64,000 bases of DNA from Prevotella sp. (GCA_016291595.1 JAEEXN010000006.1:1-64000); one strand, 5' to 3'. Counted from the stretch's first letter, positions 34,239 to 44,506 are shown. The notes: generated by a model from the sequence alone, not told the origin. Program-made: numbers and translations.

Positions 34239-35804
34239 ATGAGCAAACAATTAGAAAAGATTAAGGCGCTGATCGCCAAGCGCGAACAGGCACGTCTGGG
34301 TGGTGGAGAGAAAGCCATCGAAAAACAGCACGCACGTGGTAAGTATACAGCTCGCGAGCGCATCGACATGCTGCTCGACGAAGGCAGCTTCGAAGAGGTT
34401 GACATGTTCAAGCTTCATCGTTGCACAAACTTCGGAATGGAGAAGAAGCAGTATCTGGGCGACGGTGTCGTAGCTGGTTCTGGAACCGTTGACGGCCGTT
34501 TGGTATATGTTTTCGCACAAGACTTCACCGTGAACGCCGGTTCTCTCTCTGAGACCATGTCGCAGAAGATTTGCAAGGTGATGGACCTCGGTATGAAGAT
34601 GGGTGCTCCTGTCATCGGTATCAACGACTCAGGCGGTGCACGTATTCAGGAAGGTATTAATGCACTGGCAGGATACGCAGAGATTTTCGAGCGTAATATC
34701 CTCGCCTCTGGTGTCATTCCTCAGATCAGCGGTATTTTCGGCCCCTGCGCAGGCGGTGCCGTATATTCTCCTGCCCTCACCGACTTCACCCTGATGATGG
34801 AGAACACGTCATACATGTTCCTCACAGGCCCGAAGGTGGTAAAGAGCGTTACCGGAGAGGACGTTGACCAGGAGTCTCTGGGAGGTGCTTCCGTTCACTC
34901 TACCAAGAGTGGTGTGACACACTTCACGGCTGCTACCGAGGAAGAGGCTATCGAGATGATCAAGACCCTGTTGAGCTATATTCCCAGCAACAACATGGAA
35001 GAGGCTCCGCGCAAGGAGTGCACCGACCCGATCAACCGCATGGAAGACATGCTGAACGAGATTCTTCCCGACGATCCCAACAAGGCTTACGACATGTACA
35101 AGGTTATTGCCGCTATTACCGATAACGGTGAGTTCTTCGAGGTACAGCCCAAGTTCGCTAGAAACATTATCGTCGGCTTCGCCCGTTTCAATGGTCAGAG
35201 CGTAGGTATCGTTGCCAACCAGCCAAGTTGCTATGCAGGTGTTCTCGATGTTAACGCTTCTCGTAAGGGTGCCCGTTTCGTCCGCTTCTGCGATGCGTTC
35301 AACATTCCTATCGTTACACTCGTCGACGTTCCGGGATTCCTCCCAGGCACAGGCCAGGAGTACAATGCCGTTATTCTGCACGGCGCCCAGCTACTCTACG
35401 CTTTCGGCGAGGCCACTGTTCCAAAGGTTACCGTCACTCTGCGTAAGAGCTACGGCGGAAGCCATATCGTGATGGGTTGCAAGCAACTCCGTACCGACAT
35501 CAACTACGCTTGGCCAAATGCCGAGATTGCCGTGATGGGTGCAAGCGGAGCAGCAGCCGTTCTCTATGCTCGTGAGGCAAAGGCTAAGAAAGATGCCGGT
35601 GAGGACGTTAAGGCCTTCATCGCTGAGAAGGAGGATGAGTACAACGAGCTCTTCGCAAATCCGTACCAGGCAGCTAAATACGGCTACATTGACGACGTGA
35701 TTGAGCCGAGGAACACTCGTTTCCGCATCTGCCGCGCCCTGGCTCAGCTCGCTACAAAGCGTGAGGGCCTGCCCGCTAAGAAACACGGAAACATTCCTAT
35801 GTAA
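34239..35804 (+). CDS. mmdA: Methylmalonyl-CoA decarboxylase / propionyl-CoA carboxylase, carboxyltransferase subunit
   Basis: A 521-residue biotin-dependent carboxyltransferase. Typical parts are [74 protein letters not shown] and [14 protein letters not shown]. It transfers CO2 between methylmalonyl-CoA and biotin on the carrier encoded two genes later. The membrane beta subunit (OadB/MmdB) is not in the window, so Na+-pump decarboxylase and carboxylase roles cannot be separated here. Confidence 0.94.
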   Translation: MSKQLEKIKALIAKREQARLGGGEKAIEKQHARGKYTARERIDMLLDEGSFEEVDMFKLHRCTNFGMEKKQYLGDGVVAGSGTVDGRLVYVFAQDFTVNAGSLSETMSQKICKVMDLGMKMGAPVIGINDSGGARIQEGINALAGYAEIFERNILASGVIPQISGIFGPCAGGAVYSPALTDFTLMMENTSYMFLTGPKVVKSVTGEDVDQESLGGASVHSTKSGVTHFTAATEEEAIEMIKTLLSYIPSNNMEEAPRKECTDPINRMEDMLNEILPDDPNKAYDMYKVIAAITDNGEFFEVQPKFARNIIVGFARFNGQSVGIVANQPSCYAGVLDVNASRKGARFVRFCDAFNIPIVTLVDVPGFLPGTGQEYNAVILHGAQLLYAFGEATVPKVTVTLRKSYGGSHIVMGCKQLRTDINYAWPNAEIAVMGASGAAAVLYAREAKAKKDAGEDVKAFIAEKEDEYNELFANPYQAAKYGYIDDVIEPRNTRFRICRALAQLATKREGLPAKKHGNIPM

Positions 35805-35881
35805 AATCAGGCTAGGGACAAGGGTGACTGCGCACCAGCACCAGTCGCCCACTACCCTTCCGCCCCATATAAGAATAGAGT

Positions 35882-36040
35882 ATGAAACAAAACGAAGTTT
35901 ATGCTGCCATTGCCCTAGCGCTGCATGAGTTTAAGGGTAACAACGTGCACGACAAGGAATCGGGCATTATTACCATTAAGCCTCGTCAGACAGAATGGAA
36001 CAGCAAGATGATCACTATGACCGATCATCCAAGATATTAA
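35882..36040 (+). CDS. Small protein like the C-terminal end of OadG (decarboxylase gamma-chain)
   Basis: A 52-residue product (MKQNEVYAAIALALHEFKG...WNSKMITM). The pattern AAIALALHxx...HDxESGIITI...WNSK resembles the cytoplasmic tail of Bacteroidetes gamma subunits of oxaloacetate/methylmalonyl-CoA decarboxylases, without the membrane helix. It sits between carboxyltransferase and biotin carrier, 13 nt before the latter, as expected for a subunit. The assignment is from memory. Confidence 0.7.
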   Translation: MKQNEVYAAIALALHEFKGNNVHDKESGIITIKPRQTEWNSKMITMTDHPRY

Positions 36041-36053
36041 TCCAAAACAAGCT

Positions 36054-36482
36054 ATGAAAGAATATAAGTATACCATTAATGGAACAAAATACGAGGTTGC
36101 TATCGGCGACATCGTAGAAAATATTGCAACCGTAACCGTAAACGGTGAGGAATATAAGGTTGAGATGGAGAAAGAGCAGGAGCCCGAGAAGAAGAAGGTT
36201 GTTGTGAAACCTGTTGCCGAGGCACCTAAGGCCGATGAGAAGAAGCCCGCTGCCGGTCCCGTCGACGCCAAGAATGCCATCAAGGCTCCGCTACCAGGCG
36301 TTATCATCGACATCAAAGTTGCCGTTGGCGACGAGGTGAAAGCTGGTGACACCGTGATTGTTCTCGAGGCAATGAAGATGGCCAACAACCTTACCGCCGA
36401 CCGTGCCGGAAAGGTGACTGCCGTTTGTGTTGGTGTTGGTGAGAGCGTAATGGAAGACACCCCGCTTGTAGTTATCGAGTAA
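36054..36482 (+). CDS. mmdC: Biotin carboxyl carrier protein of the decarboxylase/carboxylase
   Basis: A 142-residue protein with an N-terminal YKYTINGTKYEV domain, a Pro/Ala/Lys-rich linker (about residues 42-72), and a biotinyl domain with the target lysine in VLEAMKMANNL. The lysine sits about 35 residues from the C-terminus as usual. It is followed by a strong terminator. Confidence 0.95.
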   Translation: MKEYKYTINGTKYEVAIGDIVENIATVTVNGEEYKVEMEKEQEPEKKKVVVKPVAEAPKADEKKPAAGPVDAKNAIKAPLPGVIIDIKVAVGDEVKAGDTVIVLEAMKMANNLTADRAGKVTAVCVGVGESVMEDTPLVVIE

Positions 36483-36536
36483 GACTCCACGTCGATAGTT
36501 TGTAAGAAACAACAAGCAACACACGACAAACAATAG

Positions 36537-36567
36537 AATAAGCCTCCTGCATTGCGGGAGGCTTATT
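36537..36567 (+). terminator. Terminator of the mce-mmdA-mmdC operon
   Basis: An 11-bp stem (36537-36547 with 36557-36567) with TTTTATG following. Confidence 0.85.
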
Positions 36568-36578
36568 TTATGTTTACA

Positions 36579-36680
36579 GAGTAATGCTCTACGATTTGGG
36601 AGCAATGCTCTACGTTTCCAAAGTAATGCTCTACGTTTCCAAAGTTATACTCTGCGTTTCTGGGGTGCTGCTCTACTGAT
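36579..36680 (+). repeat. 21-nt minisatellite array B (five units)
   Basis: Core GCTCTACG or variants at 36586, 36607, 36628, 36649 and 36670, an exact 21-nt period. The unit is close to RGAGTAATGCTCTACGTTTCC. It runs from the mmdC terminator right up to the panD stop codon at 36681. Confidence 0.92.
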
Positions 36681-37028
36681 TTATTTGATTACCTTGTTAT
36701 TTTCAGGGAATACTACCGAAGGCTTGAAACTCTTTGCCTCCTCAAAGTCCATCATGGCAAATGACATGATAATCACCACGTCGCCTACCTCAACCTTACG
36801 GGCGGCGGCACCATTAAGACAAATACATCCGCTACCGCGCTCGCCTTTGATGATATAGGTGCAGAGACGCTCACCATTATTATTGTTGACGACAAGCACT
36901 TTCTCACCGGCAATCAAGTTTGCCGCATCCATCAAATCCTCGTCAATCGTAATACTACCAATATAATTCAAATTGGCCTCTGTCACCTTCACGCAATGCA
37001 GCTTGCTCTTCAGAACTTCTATTTGCAT
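36681..37028 (-). CDS. panD: Aspartate 1-decarboxylase (pyruvoyl enzyme)
   Basis: A 115-residue proenzyme that cleaves at the Gly-Ser bond in YIGSITID to form the pyruvoyl group, then makes beta-alanine. The conserved N-terminal [14 protein letters not shown] and [12 protein letters not shown] are present. It lies 11 nt downstream of panC, which uses beta-alanine. Confidence 0.97.
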   Translation of the reverse strand: MQIEVLKSKLHCVKVTEANLNYIGSITIDEDLMDAANLIAGEKVLVVNNNNGERLCTYIIKGERGSGCICLNGAAARKVEVGDVVIIMSFAMMDFEEAKSFKPSVVFPENNKVIK

Positions 37029-37039
37029 TCTACTACTGA

Positions 37040-37888
37040 TTAATTATAACGAATATGGTCAATCAAACGAATAGGAGTCTTGCCACAATAAACCGTAATG
37101 CACCCTACCACATAACCTGCATCTTCCCAATTGCTGACCGGAAGAAGTGTGTCGCCGTCTACAATCTCAAAATACTCAACCTCCATACCGTCAACAGCAT
37201 TGATTTTGTCAACGACATAGTCGTGAGTCTCTCCGACTGTATGCGACTTGGCGAAATCTAGGCTTTCCTTCAAAGTCTGATAAATGACAGGAGCTATAGC
37301 GCGCTCGTCAGGTGCCAGCAAGGTGTTGCGACTGCTCTTGGCAAGGCCATCGGCATCGCGCACGATTTCGCACTCCACAATCTGAATGTTCATGCCGATA
37401 TACTTCACCAATTGCTTAACTACTGCTATCTGCTGCCAGTCCTTTTCGCCGAAATAGGCGCGGTCGGGACGAACGATATAGAACAGACGGCTGACGACCT
37501 GACACACACCATTAAAGTGGCCGGGGCGCTTTGCGCCTTCCATAACCGTACTGACGGGAGGAAACTCAAAATGACGCGTATCAGGGACAGGATACATTTC
37601 CTCGACGGATGGAGCCAGCACATAATCGGCACCAACCGATTCAAGCAAGGCACAATCAGCCTCCAGTGTGCGAGGATAACGTTGTAAATCGCCCTGGTCA
37701 TTAAACTGAGTCGGATTGAGGAACACAGATACTACAGTTAGGTCATTCTCTGAAACACTTCTCCTCACCAATGAGGCATGCCCCTCATGCAAGGCTCCCA
37801 TCGTGGGCACAAGTCCTATTGTCTTACCTTCCTTGCGTGCATCAAACAACGCATTCTGAAGTTCAACTATCTTTTCGAATACTTTCAT
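37040..37888 (-). CDS. panC: Pantothenate synthetase
   Basis: A 282-residue enzyme joining pantoate and beta-alanine. The ATP-site HxGH is seen in [17 protein letters not shown], and [12 protein letters not shown] and [12 protein letters not shown] follow. The start at 37888 ([10 protein letters not shown]) fits the family better than 37900. It forms an operon with panD. Confidence 0.97.
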   Translation of the reverse strand: MKVFEKIVELQNALFDARKEGKTIGLVPTMGALHEGHASLVRRSVSENDLTVVSVFLNPTQFNDQGDLQRYPRTLEADCALLESVGADYVLAPSVEEMYPVPDTRHFEFPPVSTVMEGAKRPGHFNGVCQVVSRLFYIVRPDRAYFGEKDWQQIAVVKQLVKYIGMNIQIVECEIVRDADGLAKSSRNTLLAPDERAIAPVIYQTLKESLDFAKSHTVGETHDYVVDKINAVDGMEVEYFEIVDGDTLLPVSNWEDAGYVVGCITVYCGKTPIRLIDHIRYN

Positions 37889-38010
37889 AACGGGGTGCAA
37901 AATAACAACTTTTTTCTTAAATAAGAAAGAAAAAAATTAAATAATTGCGAAGATTAAGATTATTTGAGTATTTAAATCCTTGAAATGGGGAAAATATCAT
38001 TTTTTTTTTG

Positions 38011-38018
38011 TACCTTTG
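38011..38018 (+). promoter_or_regulatory. -7 promoter box before the glycogen synthase-like gene
   Basis: TACCTTTG preceded by a T-run, 23 nt before the ATG. Confidence 0.5.
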
Positions 38019-38041
38019 CATTTAATTTAAACAAAAACCAA

Positions 38042-38848
38042 ATGGCTAAGAAAGTATTATTCATTAACCAGGAGATTGCTCCATTTGTTCCAGAAAGCGA
38101 AATGTCTGTCATGGGACGCGATTTGCCACAGGCGGTACAGGAACAAGGTTTCGAGATCCGCACCTTCATGCCCAAATGGGGAACTATTAACGAGCGCCGC
38201 GGGCAATTGCATGAGGTTATTCGTCTCTCTGGTATGAATCTTATCATCGACGACACAGACCACCCGCTCATCATTAAGGTGGCCTCGATTCCCACATCCA
38301 GAATCCAAGTGTATTTCATCGATAATGAGGATTACTTCATGAAGCGCCAGATGGAAGCTGATGAGAGCGGAGAAGAATATCCTGACAATGGAGAAAGAGC
38401 AATTTTCTTTGCGCGCGGCGTATTAGAAACTGTGAAAAAATTGCGCTGGACACCTGACATTATCCAATGCCAAGGCTGGATGGCTGGCGTGATTCCGTTC
38501 TACGTAAAAACAGCATACAAAGATGAGCCATCGTTCGCAGATACAAAGGTTGTTACCTCATTCTTTAACAGCACGCTGAAAGGTGACTTCGGCGATAATT
38601 TCAAGAAATGTGTTGATTACCGCGATGCTAAAGCCGAGCTCCTCAATAAATACAATGAGAAATTCGACTTTATGGAATTAGGAAAAATGGCCATTGATTA
38701 TTCTGATGGTATCGTTTTTGCCGCCGAGAACGTTAATCAGGACCTGCTCGAATACGCAACCCAAAGCCGCCTACCCTTGCTGAACTACCCGGGCGGAGAA
38801 GGCTATGGGGCTGCTTATAGTGAATTCTACAACAAGATTACAGAATAA
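38042..38848 (+). CDS. Glycogen/starch synthase-like protein, catalytic-domain (GT5 N-terminal) only
   Basis: A 268-residue protein. It matches the N-terminal starch synthase domain (KVLFINQEIAPFVPESEMSVMGRDLPQAVQEQGFEIRTFMPKWG, DIIQCQGWMAGVIPFYVKT), but the usual KTGGL loop and the second GT-B domain are missing, so it is about half the length of GlgA. Such short forms occur in Bacteroidetes; activity is uncertain. The stop overlaps the next start by 1 nt (TAATG). Confidence 0.82.
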   Translation: MAKKVLFINQEIAPFVPESEMSVMGRDLPQAVQEQGFEIRTFMPKWGTINERRGQLHEVIRLSGMNLIIDDTDHPLIIKVASIPTSRIQVYFIDNEDYFMKRQMEADESGEEYPDNGERAIFFARGVLETVKKLRWTPDIIQCQGWMAGVIPFYVKTAYKDEPSFADTKVVTSFFNSTLKGDFGDNFKKCVDYRDAKAELLNKYNEKFDFMELGKMAIDYSDGIVFAAENVNQDLLEYATQSRLPLLNYPGGEGYGAAYSEFYNKITE

Positions 38849-40341
38849 TGAAATTAAGACTTCTGACAGGGCTTGCCTTCATCGCAATAGCTTTGTCGTC
38901 ATGCGATGACACTACAGAAACAATTGGTACATCGCTGACAAACGACATGGATTATCTGAAAATCTCAACAGATACCTTTATTGTTAGTACTCGCTCTATT
39001 GCTGCCGACTCGGTTTTGTCGCGTAGTGATATAGGTTATGTGGGAAAAATCAAAGATCCTGAAACCGGCTCTTATATTACTGGTGATTTCATGGTGCAAT
39101 TCCATACGCTGGAAGGCTTAAACAGCTCGCTCTTTCCTAAGAAGGACAGTATTGTAAGCCGCATCAATGGTGAAATCGTAGCCGACTCGTGTGATTTGCG
39201 ACTTTATTACACTACATACTACGGTGACTCACTTGCAACCATGACCCTGACTGCCCGTGAGATGAACAGGCCTATGGAGGATAATGTCAAATATTACTCT
39301 AATTTCAATCCTGTTGAGAAGAATTATATCCGCGAGAATGGTATTTCGAAACAGAAGACCTACACACTATCCGACCTTAGCATAAAAGATTCTCTCAGGA
39401 ACAGCAAGGATTATTGGAATAACATCCGAATCAAACTCGATGAGGAATATACTGATGCGGATGGTAACACCTATAATAATTATGGTACATATCTGATCCG
39501 GAAGTTTTTTGAGAACCCCAATAACTTCAACGATTCCTACTCCTTCATCCATAATATTTGCCCAGGATTCTTTTTCCAGAATACAGGCGGCTTAGGAAGT
39601 ATGGCATATATAAATGGAAGCAAACTGAATGTCTATTTCCGTTATCATCCAAACGACACGACAACCTCAGTAGGAGTGGTATCATTCGACGGAACAGAGG
39701 AGGTTCTGCAAACCACGCGCATATCGAATGACCGTGCGACGTTGGATAAGCTCATTAACGACAACTCATGTACATATATTAAGAGTCCTGCCGGTATTTT
39801 TACTGAAATGACCCTGCCTGTAGACGAGATTATCAACAACCATCAGAACGACACGCTGAGCACCGCAAAAATAGTGTTGTCGCGCATCAATAACGATAGC
39901 CACACAGGATACGAGCTTGAGGCTCCCACCTATTTGCTAATGGTGCAGAAAGACAGTTTGTACAGTTTCTTTGAGAAGAATAAGTTACACAACAACAAAA
40001 CGTCATTCTTGATTCCTCGTGACTCCTATACAGATCAGACAACCAGAAAGACTGTGTATTATAATTCATATACTTTCAGCAACATATCAAATCTCGTGAG
40101 AGCAATGGCTGAGGAGAAAGCTAAAGGTGGCTCATCTTATACTACACAGCATCCAAACTGGAACAAAGTAGTTTTGGTGCCTGTCAGCGTATCAACGACA
40201 CAGAGTTCCAGCAATTCTGTAGTATACAACAAGATTATCAATGATATGTCGCTAACTAGCACGAGGCTTATCGGAGGCTCAGCCAATCCTCATGAGCAGT
40301 TGAAGATTAGTGTTGTCTACAGTAAGTTTAATAAGGAATAA
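38848..40341 (+). CDS. DUF4270 family lipoprotein
   Basis: A 497-residue lipoprotein (lipobox IALSSC). The pattern fits DUF4270: ETIGTSLTND near the N-terminus, RSDIGYVGKIKDPETGSYITGDFMVQF, and long beta-rich repeats. The role is unknown. The 1-nt overlap with the synthase-like gene indicates coupling, an association I have seen in Bacteroidetes but cannot explain. Confidence 0.83.
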   Translation: MKLRLLTGLAFIAIALSSCDDTTETIGTSLTNDMDYLKISTDTFIVSTRSIAADSVLSRSDIGYVGKIKDPETGSYITGDFMVQFHTLEGLNSSLFPKKDSIVSRINGEIVADSCDLRLYYTTYYGDSLATMTLTAREMNRPMEDNVKYYSNFNPVEKNYIRENGISKQKTYTLSDLSIKDSLRNSKDYWNNIRIKLDEEYTDADGNTYNNYGTYLIRKFFENPNNFNDSYSFIHNICPGFFFQNTGGLGSMAYINGSKLNVYFRYHPNDTTTSVGVVSFDGTEEVLQTTRISNDRATLDKLINDNSCTYIKSPAGIFTEMTLPVDEIINNHQNDTLSTAKIVLSRINNDSHTGYELEAPTYLLMVQKDSLYSFFEKNKLHNNKTSFLIPRDSYTDQTTRKTVYYNSYTFSNISNLVRAMAEEKAKGGSSYTTQHPNWNKVVLVPVSVSTTQSSSNSVVYNKIINDMSLTSTRLIGGSANPHEQLKISVVYSKFNKE

Positions 40342-40347
40342 AGGAAT

Positions 40348-40476
40348 ATGGCTGACAATTTCCTTGAACGCCATCATGAGGAATACGAGAAGCGAAAAGC
40401 CTCATGGCTAAGAAAGAAAAAACATCTTCCGCCACTAGGCAGGACGGTTGAAAAGCCTGAGGACGAAGCTCTTTAA
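40348..40476 (+). CDS. Small basic/acidic protein of unknown function
   Basis: A 42-residue product (MADNFLERHHEEYEKRKASW then LRKKKHLPPLGRTVEKPEDEAL), 6 nt after the DUF4270 stop. It is highly charged and helical at the start. It ends before a strong terminator. I believe similar short proteins occur in Bacteroidales, but I know no function. Confidence 0.6.
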   Translation: MADNFLERHHEEYEKRKASWLRKKKHLPPLGRTVEKPEDEAL

Positions 40477-40494
40477 CAGATAACAAGTTTTAAT

Positions 40495-40532
40495 AAAGAT
40501 GCCAGACATTGAGAAACATGCCTGGCATCTTT
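40495..40532. terminator. Bidirectional terminator
   Basis: An 11-bp stem AAAGATGCCAG (40495-40505) with CTGGCATCTTT (40522-40532). A-rich and T-rich flanks serve both the plus-strand operon and the minus-strand helicase gene. Confidence 0.85.
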
Positions 40533-40556
40533 TGTATTATATAACAAGGATTTCTA

Positions 40557-42989
40557 TCATCCAATCACCTTGAAACGGGCAAACTTCAAAAGCAATTGTT
40601 TCGTTCCAGTATTACGGAACTGAACAGTAGCTTTCGTATTCTCCCCAGTTCCTTCAATCTTAACAACTTTGCCGACTCCAAAACGCTCGTGCTCAATAAC
40701 TGCGCCCTCACTAAGAGAGCCTCCTGAAGTATGTGGCGTACCAGTAGGAACTGTCCTGCTAACCACAGATGAGACTTTTCGCAGGTTTCCACCAGCAGAA
40801 ACAAGTTTACGCTTAAAACTATCGGTAAAAGGATCAGATGGGGTTTCCTCCTGATGCCCTACAATACGCTCTTTCGGATCAGCACGGAATTGACTGGCTA
40901 CAGGACGGCTGTTCTGAATACGTGAAGAACTGCCATACATCGTATCGCGGCCCATTCCACCAAAACTGTTACGTGTCTTCGCTCCGTAATAACGCCCGCT
41001 ATGGTCATCAATGCTCGTCTCAGACTCTATACGCAACAACATTGGATCTATATCGCTGATAAAACGGCTGGGTGTATCAAACTCCATTTTCCCAAAACGC
41101 CACCTGTTTTTCGCACAAGTCATAATACAATGCTTTTCTGCCCGCGTGATAGCTACATAAAGTAATCTTCGTTCCTCCTCAAGTTCACGCAGAGAGTTAG
41201 CACACAATGGACTCGGGAAAATATTCTCCTCCAAGCCAACAATAAATACAGTGGGAAACTCAAGTCCTTTCGCACTATGAATAGTCATCAGCGTCACACG
41301 ACTACCCTCTTCACCGTTATCACTATCTAAATCTGTCAATAAGGAAACCTCCTGTAAAAAGTCTGCTAACGAAACCTCATTTCCCAAACCTTCCTCTCTT
41401 CTACTCTCAACGAAGTCTTGCATTCCACTCAAGAACTCTTCCAAGTTCTCCTGTCTGGAAATGTTCTCAGGCGAACAATCTGAATAAAGGTCTGCACTGA
41501 TTCCACTTTGCTTGATAATATCATATCCGAGTGCATATGCGTCTTCTCTCGGAAAACGCTCAATAAAAGAACTTATAAGATTCTTAAAACTTCCGAGTTT
41601 ATTCAGTGTTCCATTATTAACATTCAGTCCATAACGCAATGGCTCCATTACAACACTCCATAAGCTCACGCCATATTGCATGGCAGCAGATGTTATCCTA
41701 CCGACAGTTGTATCGCCGATGCCACGTGAAGGATAATTAATAATTCGCTTAAATGCTTCCTCATCATCAGGATTAGCAACAAGCCTGAAATAAGCAATGA
41801 CATCCTTGATTTCTTTCCGTTGGTAGAAACTCAACCCGCCATAGATTCTGTATGGGATGTTTTGTTTCCGCATCGTTTCCTCAAACGAGCGACTTTGTGA
41901 GTTTGTTCGATATAAAATTGCGAAGTCGCCATAGTCGCACTTATCCTCGCGCTTAATTCGTAAGATATCATTACAGACGATAACAGCCTCCTCCTTATCG
42001 CTATAGGCATGCTTTAGAATCAATTTGTCGCCCTCTTCATTTCGGCTATATACATCCTTTGGAATCTGTCTTTGGTTCTTATGAATGAGAGAGTTGGCAG
42101 CCTGTACTATGCGTTGCGTACTACGATAATTCTGCTCTAGCTTGAATAGACGTGAATCGGTATAAAGTTGCTGGAAATTCAATATGTTATCAATATTCGC
42201 GCCTCGGAATCCATAGATACTCTGTGCATCATCACCAACAACACATACATGCTGATGCTCTTGTGTCAACTGCCATACTATTTGCTGTTGTACAGAGTTT
42301 GTGTCCTGATACTCATCAACAAGTACATACTGGTATTGATTGGCGTATTTCTTTCTTATATCCTCATGCTCACGAAACAAAACGAAAGTATTAACAAGCA
42401 AATCGTCAAAATCCATAGCATTTGCCTGTTGTAACCTCACACAATAAGCCAAGTAAATTTGGGAAATAGCAGGCATTCTGCTTTCACTGTCACGCTGAAG
42501 CGCATCACGCTCCTGTGCATATTGAGCTGGTAGAATCAGATGATTCTTAGCCATACTGATACGATTATGTACTGTGGCAGGTTTGTAAACTTTATCGTCA
42601 AGTTTCATTTCCTTTATGATACTCTTCACTAAGGAACGCGAGTCACTCTCATCATAAATCGTATAATTGCCATTGTAGCCAATTCTATCAGCCTCAACTC
42701 GAAGTATTCTGGAAAAGACAGAGTGGAACGTTCCCATATTAATGTGCCTGGCCTTATCCTCGCCAACAAGTTTTCCTATACGGTTCTTCATTTCTTTTGC
42801 CGCCTTGTTGGTAAATGTAAGTGCCAATATATTCCAAGGCATCACCCCATTCTCAAGCAACCATGCTATCTTATAGGTAAGCACACGTGTCTTTCCTGAG
42901 CCTGCACCGGCAATCACCAATGAAGGACCATCATTATAGGTAACAGCTTCTAACTGACTCTGATTCAGTTGATCCAGAAAACTCTTCAT
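40557..42989 (-). CDS. pcrA: UvrD/PcrA-type superfamily 1 DNA helicase
   Basis: An 810-residue 3'-5' helicase: Walker A GAGSGKTRVLTYKI, LALTFTNKAAKEMKNRI, GTFHSVFSRILR, DEYQDTN, VGDDAQSIYGFRGA, NYRST and VTLMTIHSAKGLEFPTVF. The C-terminus has a Ser-rich linker and a Tudor-like end (GAVIEHERFGVGKVVKIEG...LLKFARFKVIG) typical of PcrA. It is downstream of mtgA with a 4-nt overlap. Confidence 0.95.
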   Translation of the reverse strand: MKSFLDQLNQSQLEAVTYNDGPSLVIAGAGSGKTRVLTYKIAWLLENGVMPWNILALTFTNKAAKEMKNRIGKLVGEDKARHINMGTFHSVFSRILRVEADRIGYNGNYTIYDESDSRSLVKSIIKEMKLDDKVYKPATVHNRISMAKNHLILPAQYAQERDALQRDSESRMPAISQIYLAYCVRLQQANAMDFDDLLVNTFVLFREHEDIRKKYANQYQYVLVDEYQDTNSVQQQIVWQLTQEHQHVCVVGDDAQSIYGFRGANIDNILNFQQLYTDSRLFKLEQNYRSTQRIVQAANSLIHKNQRQIPKDVYSRNEEGDKLILKHAYSDKEEAVIVCNDILRIKREDKCDYGDFAILYRTNSQSRSFEETMRKQNIPYRIYGGLSFYQRKEIKDVIAYFRLVANPDDEEAFKRIINYPSRGIGDTTVGRITSAAMQYGVSLWSVVMEPLRYGLNVNNGTLNKLGSFKNLISSFIERFPREDAYALGYDIIKQSGISADLYSDCSPENISRQENLEEFLSGMQDFVESRREEGLGNEVSLADFLQEVSLLTDLDSDNGEEGSRVTLMTIHSAKGLEFPTVFIVGLEENIFPSPLCANSLRELEEERRLLYVAITRAEKHCIMTCAKNRWRFGKMEFDTPSRFISDIDPMLLRIESETSIDDHSGRYYGAKTRNSFGGMGRDTMYGSSSRIQNSRPVASQFRADPKERIVGHQEETPSDPFTDSFKRKLVSAGGNLRKVSSVVSRTVPTGTPHTSGGSLSEGAVIEHERFGVGKVVKIEGTGENTKATVQFRNTGTKQLLLKFARFKVIG

Positions 42990-43735
42990 TTCTTACTCTT
43001 ATAAACACCGCCGGTAACCGTTTTGGGATTAAAATCCTCACCCTCCTTAGGAAACGAGGGAACAAACTTCATTTCGTGTTGAATCTTTAACTGCCGCTTG
43101 CGAATATATGCACTTGGCGATTTCGATGAAAAGACACGAGGATTTGGCAACGTTACGGCTATTAACGCACATTCTGCTCGGCTTAATTCCTGGGAATTCT
43201 TGTTAAAATGATATTCAGCAACGGCATCGACACCATATATACCATTTCCCATTTCTATTGAGTTAAGATAAACTTCCATTATGCGCTGTTTGCTCCACAC
43301 AAGTTCAATTAGAGCTGTAAAGTATACCTCTAAACCTTTACGTACCCATGAGCGTCCTGGCCATAGGAACACATTCTTGGCTGTCTGCTGGGAAATGGTA
43401 CTGGCACCAAACTTATGCATTCCACGTTTTTTGTTTCGCTTTGCAGCATCCTCTATAGCATCATAGTCGAAGCCATGATGCAATAGGAATCGCACGTCCT
43501 CGCTTGCCATAACAGCAACGGGCATGTGGGGAGAAATACGTGATAATGGTACCCAATGATGATGCCATATAATACTTCCTCCATCCTTTATCTGCTCAAC
43601 ACTTCGGATGAACATCAAAGGAGTGACATAAACAGGAACAAAACGATACGCCACAACAGCGAGGATTGTCGAGCCAAAGAAGGCAGCCAATGTCCATCGG
43701 ATGATGTGGCGTATCTTTCTAATAATGTAGTTCAA
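42986..43735 (-). CDS. mtgA: Monofunctional biosynthetic peptidoglycan transglycosylase
   Basis: A 249-residue GT51 enzyme with one N-terminal membrane anchor. The catalytic motif MASEDVRFLLHHGFDYDAIEDA and GASTISQQTAKNVFLWPGRSW, KQRIMEVYLNSIEMGNGIYG are intact. It polymerises lipid II glycan chains without a penicillin-binding domain. Confidence 0.95.
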   Translation of the reverse strand: MNYIIRKIRHIIRWTLAAFFGSTILAVVAYRFVPVYVTPLMFIRSVEQIKDGGSIIWHHHWVPLSRISPHMPVAVMASEDVRFLLHHGFDYDAIEDAAKRNKKRGMHKFGASTISQQTAKNVFLWPGRSWVRKGLEVYFTALIELVWSKQRIMEVYLNSIEMGNGIYGVDAVAEYHFNKNSQELSRAECALIAVTLPNPRVFSSKSPSAYIRKRQLKIQHEMKFVPSFPKEGEDFNPKTVTGGVYKSKK

Positions 43736-43786
43736 TTGTTAATCTTCAATTCTGAATGATTATTGTCCAATTGTAAAATGTACGAA

Positions 43787-44461
43787 TTACTGAAGTGTAC
43801 CAGCATTAGCGGCGTCAATCATTGCCTGGCTAGCATACATATAAACCTCTACACGGCGGTTCTGCTGACGGCCGGCAGCTGTTGAGTTGTCTGCAACAGG
43901 ATTAGAAGAACCGAAACCTGTAACATTCTTGAACTGACTTGTTGGAACACCACACTGGGTCAGATATGTTGCAACAGACTGAGCACGGTTCTGGCTCAGA
44001 GGATTGTTGATAGCATCGTTACCTGTTGAGTCTGTGTATCCCTGAATGTCAACAGCCAGCTGAGGATCGCTCTTCAGTACGTTGGCAAAGTTCATCAACT
44101 CAGCCTTAGAAGAAGAGTTAAGAGTAGCTTTGTTTGTAGCGAAAAGAATACCGCTGTCGAAAGTAACCTTAACGGCCTTCAGACCATTAGCGTCGGTGAT
44201 TTCCTCAACCTTTGCATTCTCGAGAGCCTCTGCCTTAGCCTTAACCTTATCCATGTGCTTGCCAATCAAAGCACCAGCGCCTGCACCAACAGCACCACCA
44301 ACGGCAGCACCTACAGCAGTATTACCGGCAATCTTACCAATAATAGCACCAAGAAGAGCACCACCACCAGTTCCGATCAGCGCACCATTTTTCGTGGCAG
44401 AGCCACAACCTACGATCATTGCGAGACACATACCAAGTGTCATCAGTTTCATTTTCTTCAT
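43787..44461 (-). CDS. OmpA family lipoprotein with glycine-zipper domain (YiaD-like)
   Basis: A 224-residue lipoprotein (lipobox MIVGC). Residues about 25-70 are a glycine zipper (GGGALLGAIIGKIAGNTAVGAAVGGAVG, read in parts), followed by an OmpA-C peptidoglycan-binding domain (DIQGYTDSTGNDAINNPLSQNRAQSVATYL, GFGSSNPVADNSTAAGRQQNRRVEV). It likely tethers the outer membrane to peptidoglycan. Confidence 0.93.
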   Translation of the reverse strand: MKKMKLMTLGMCLAMIVGCGSATKNGALIGTGGGALLGAIIGKIAGNTAVGAAVGGAVGAGAGALIGKHMDKVKAKAEALENAKVEEITDANGLKAVKVTFDSGILFATNKATLNSSSKAELMNFANVLKSDPQLAVDIQGYTDSTGNDAINNPLSQNRAQSVATYLTQCGVPTSQFKNVTGFGSSNPVADNSTAAGRQQNRRVEVYMYASQAMIDAANAGTLQ

Positions 44462-44506
44462 AACTTTTTATTTTTAGTTTGGTAATTAAAAAATCATTCG
44501 TTGGTA

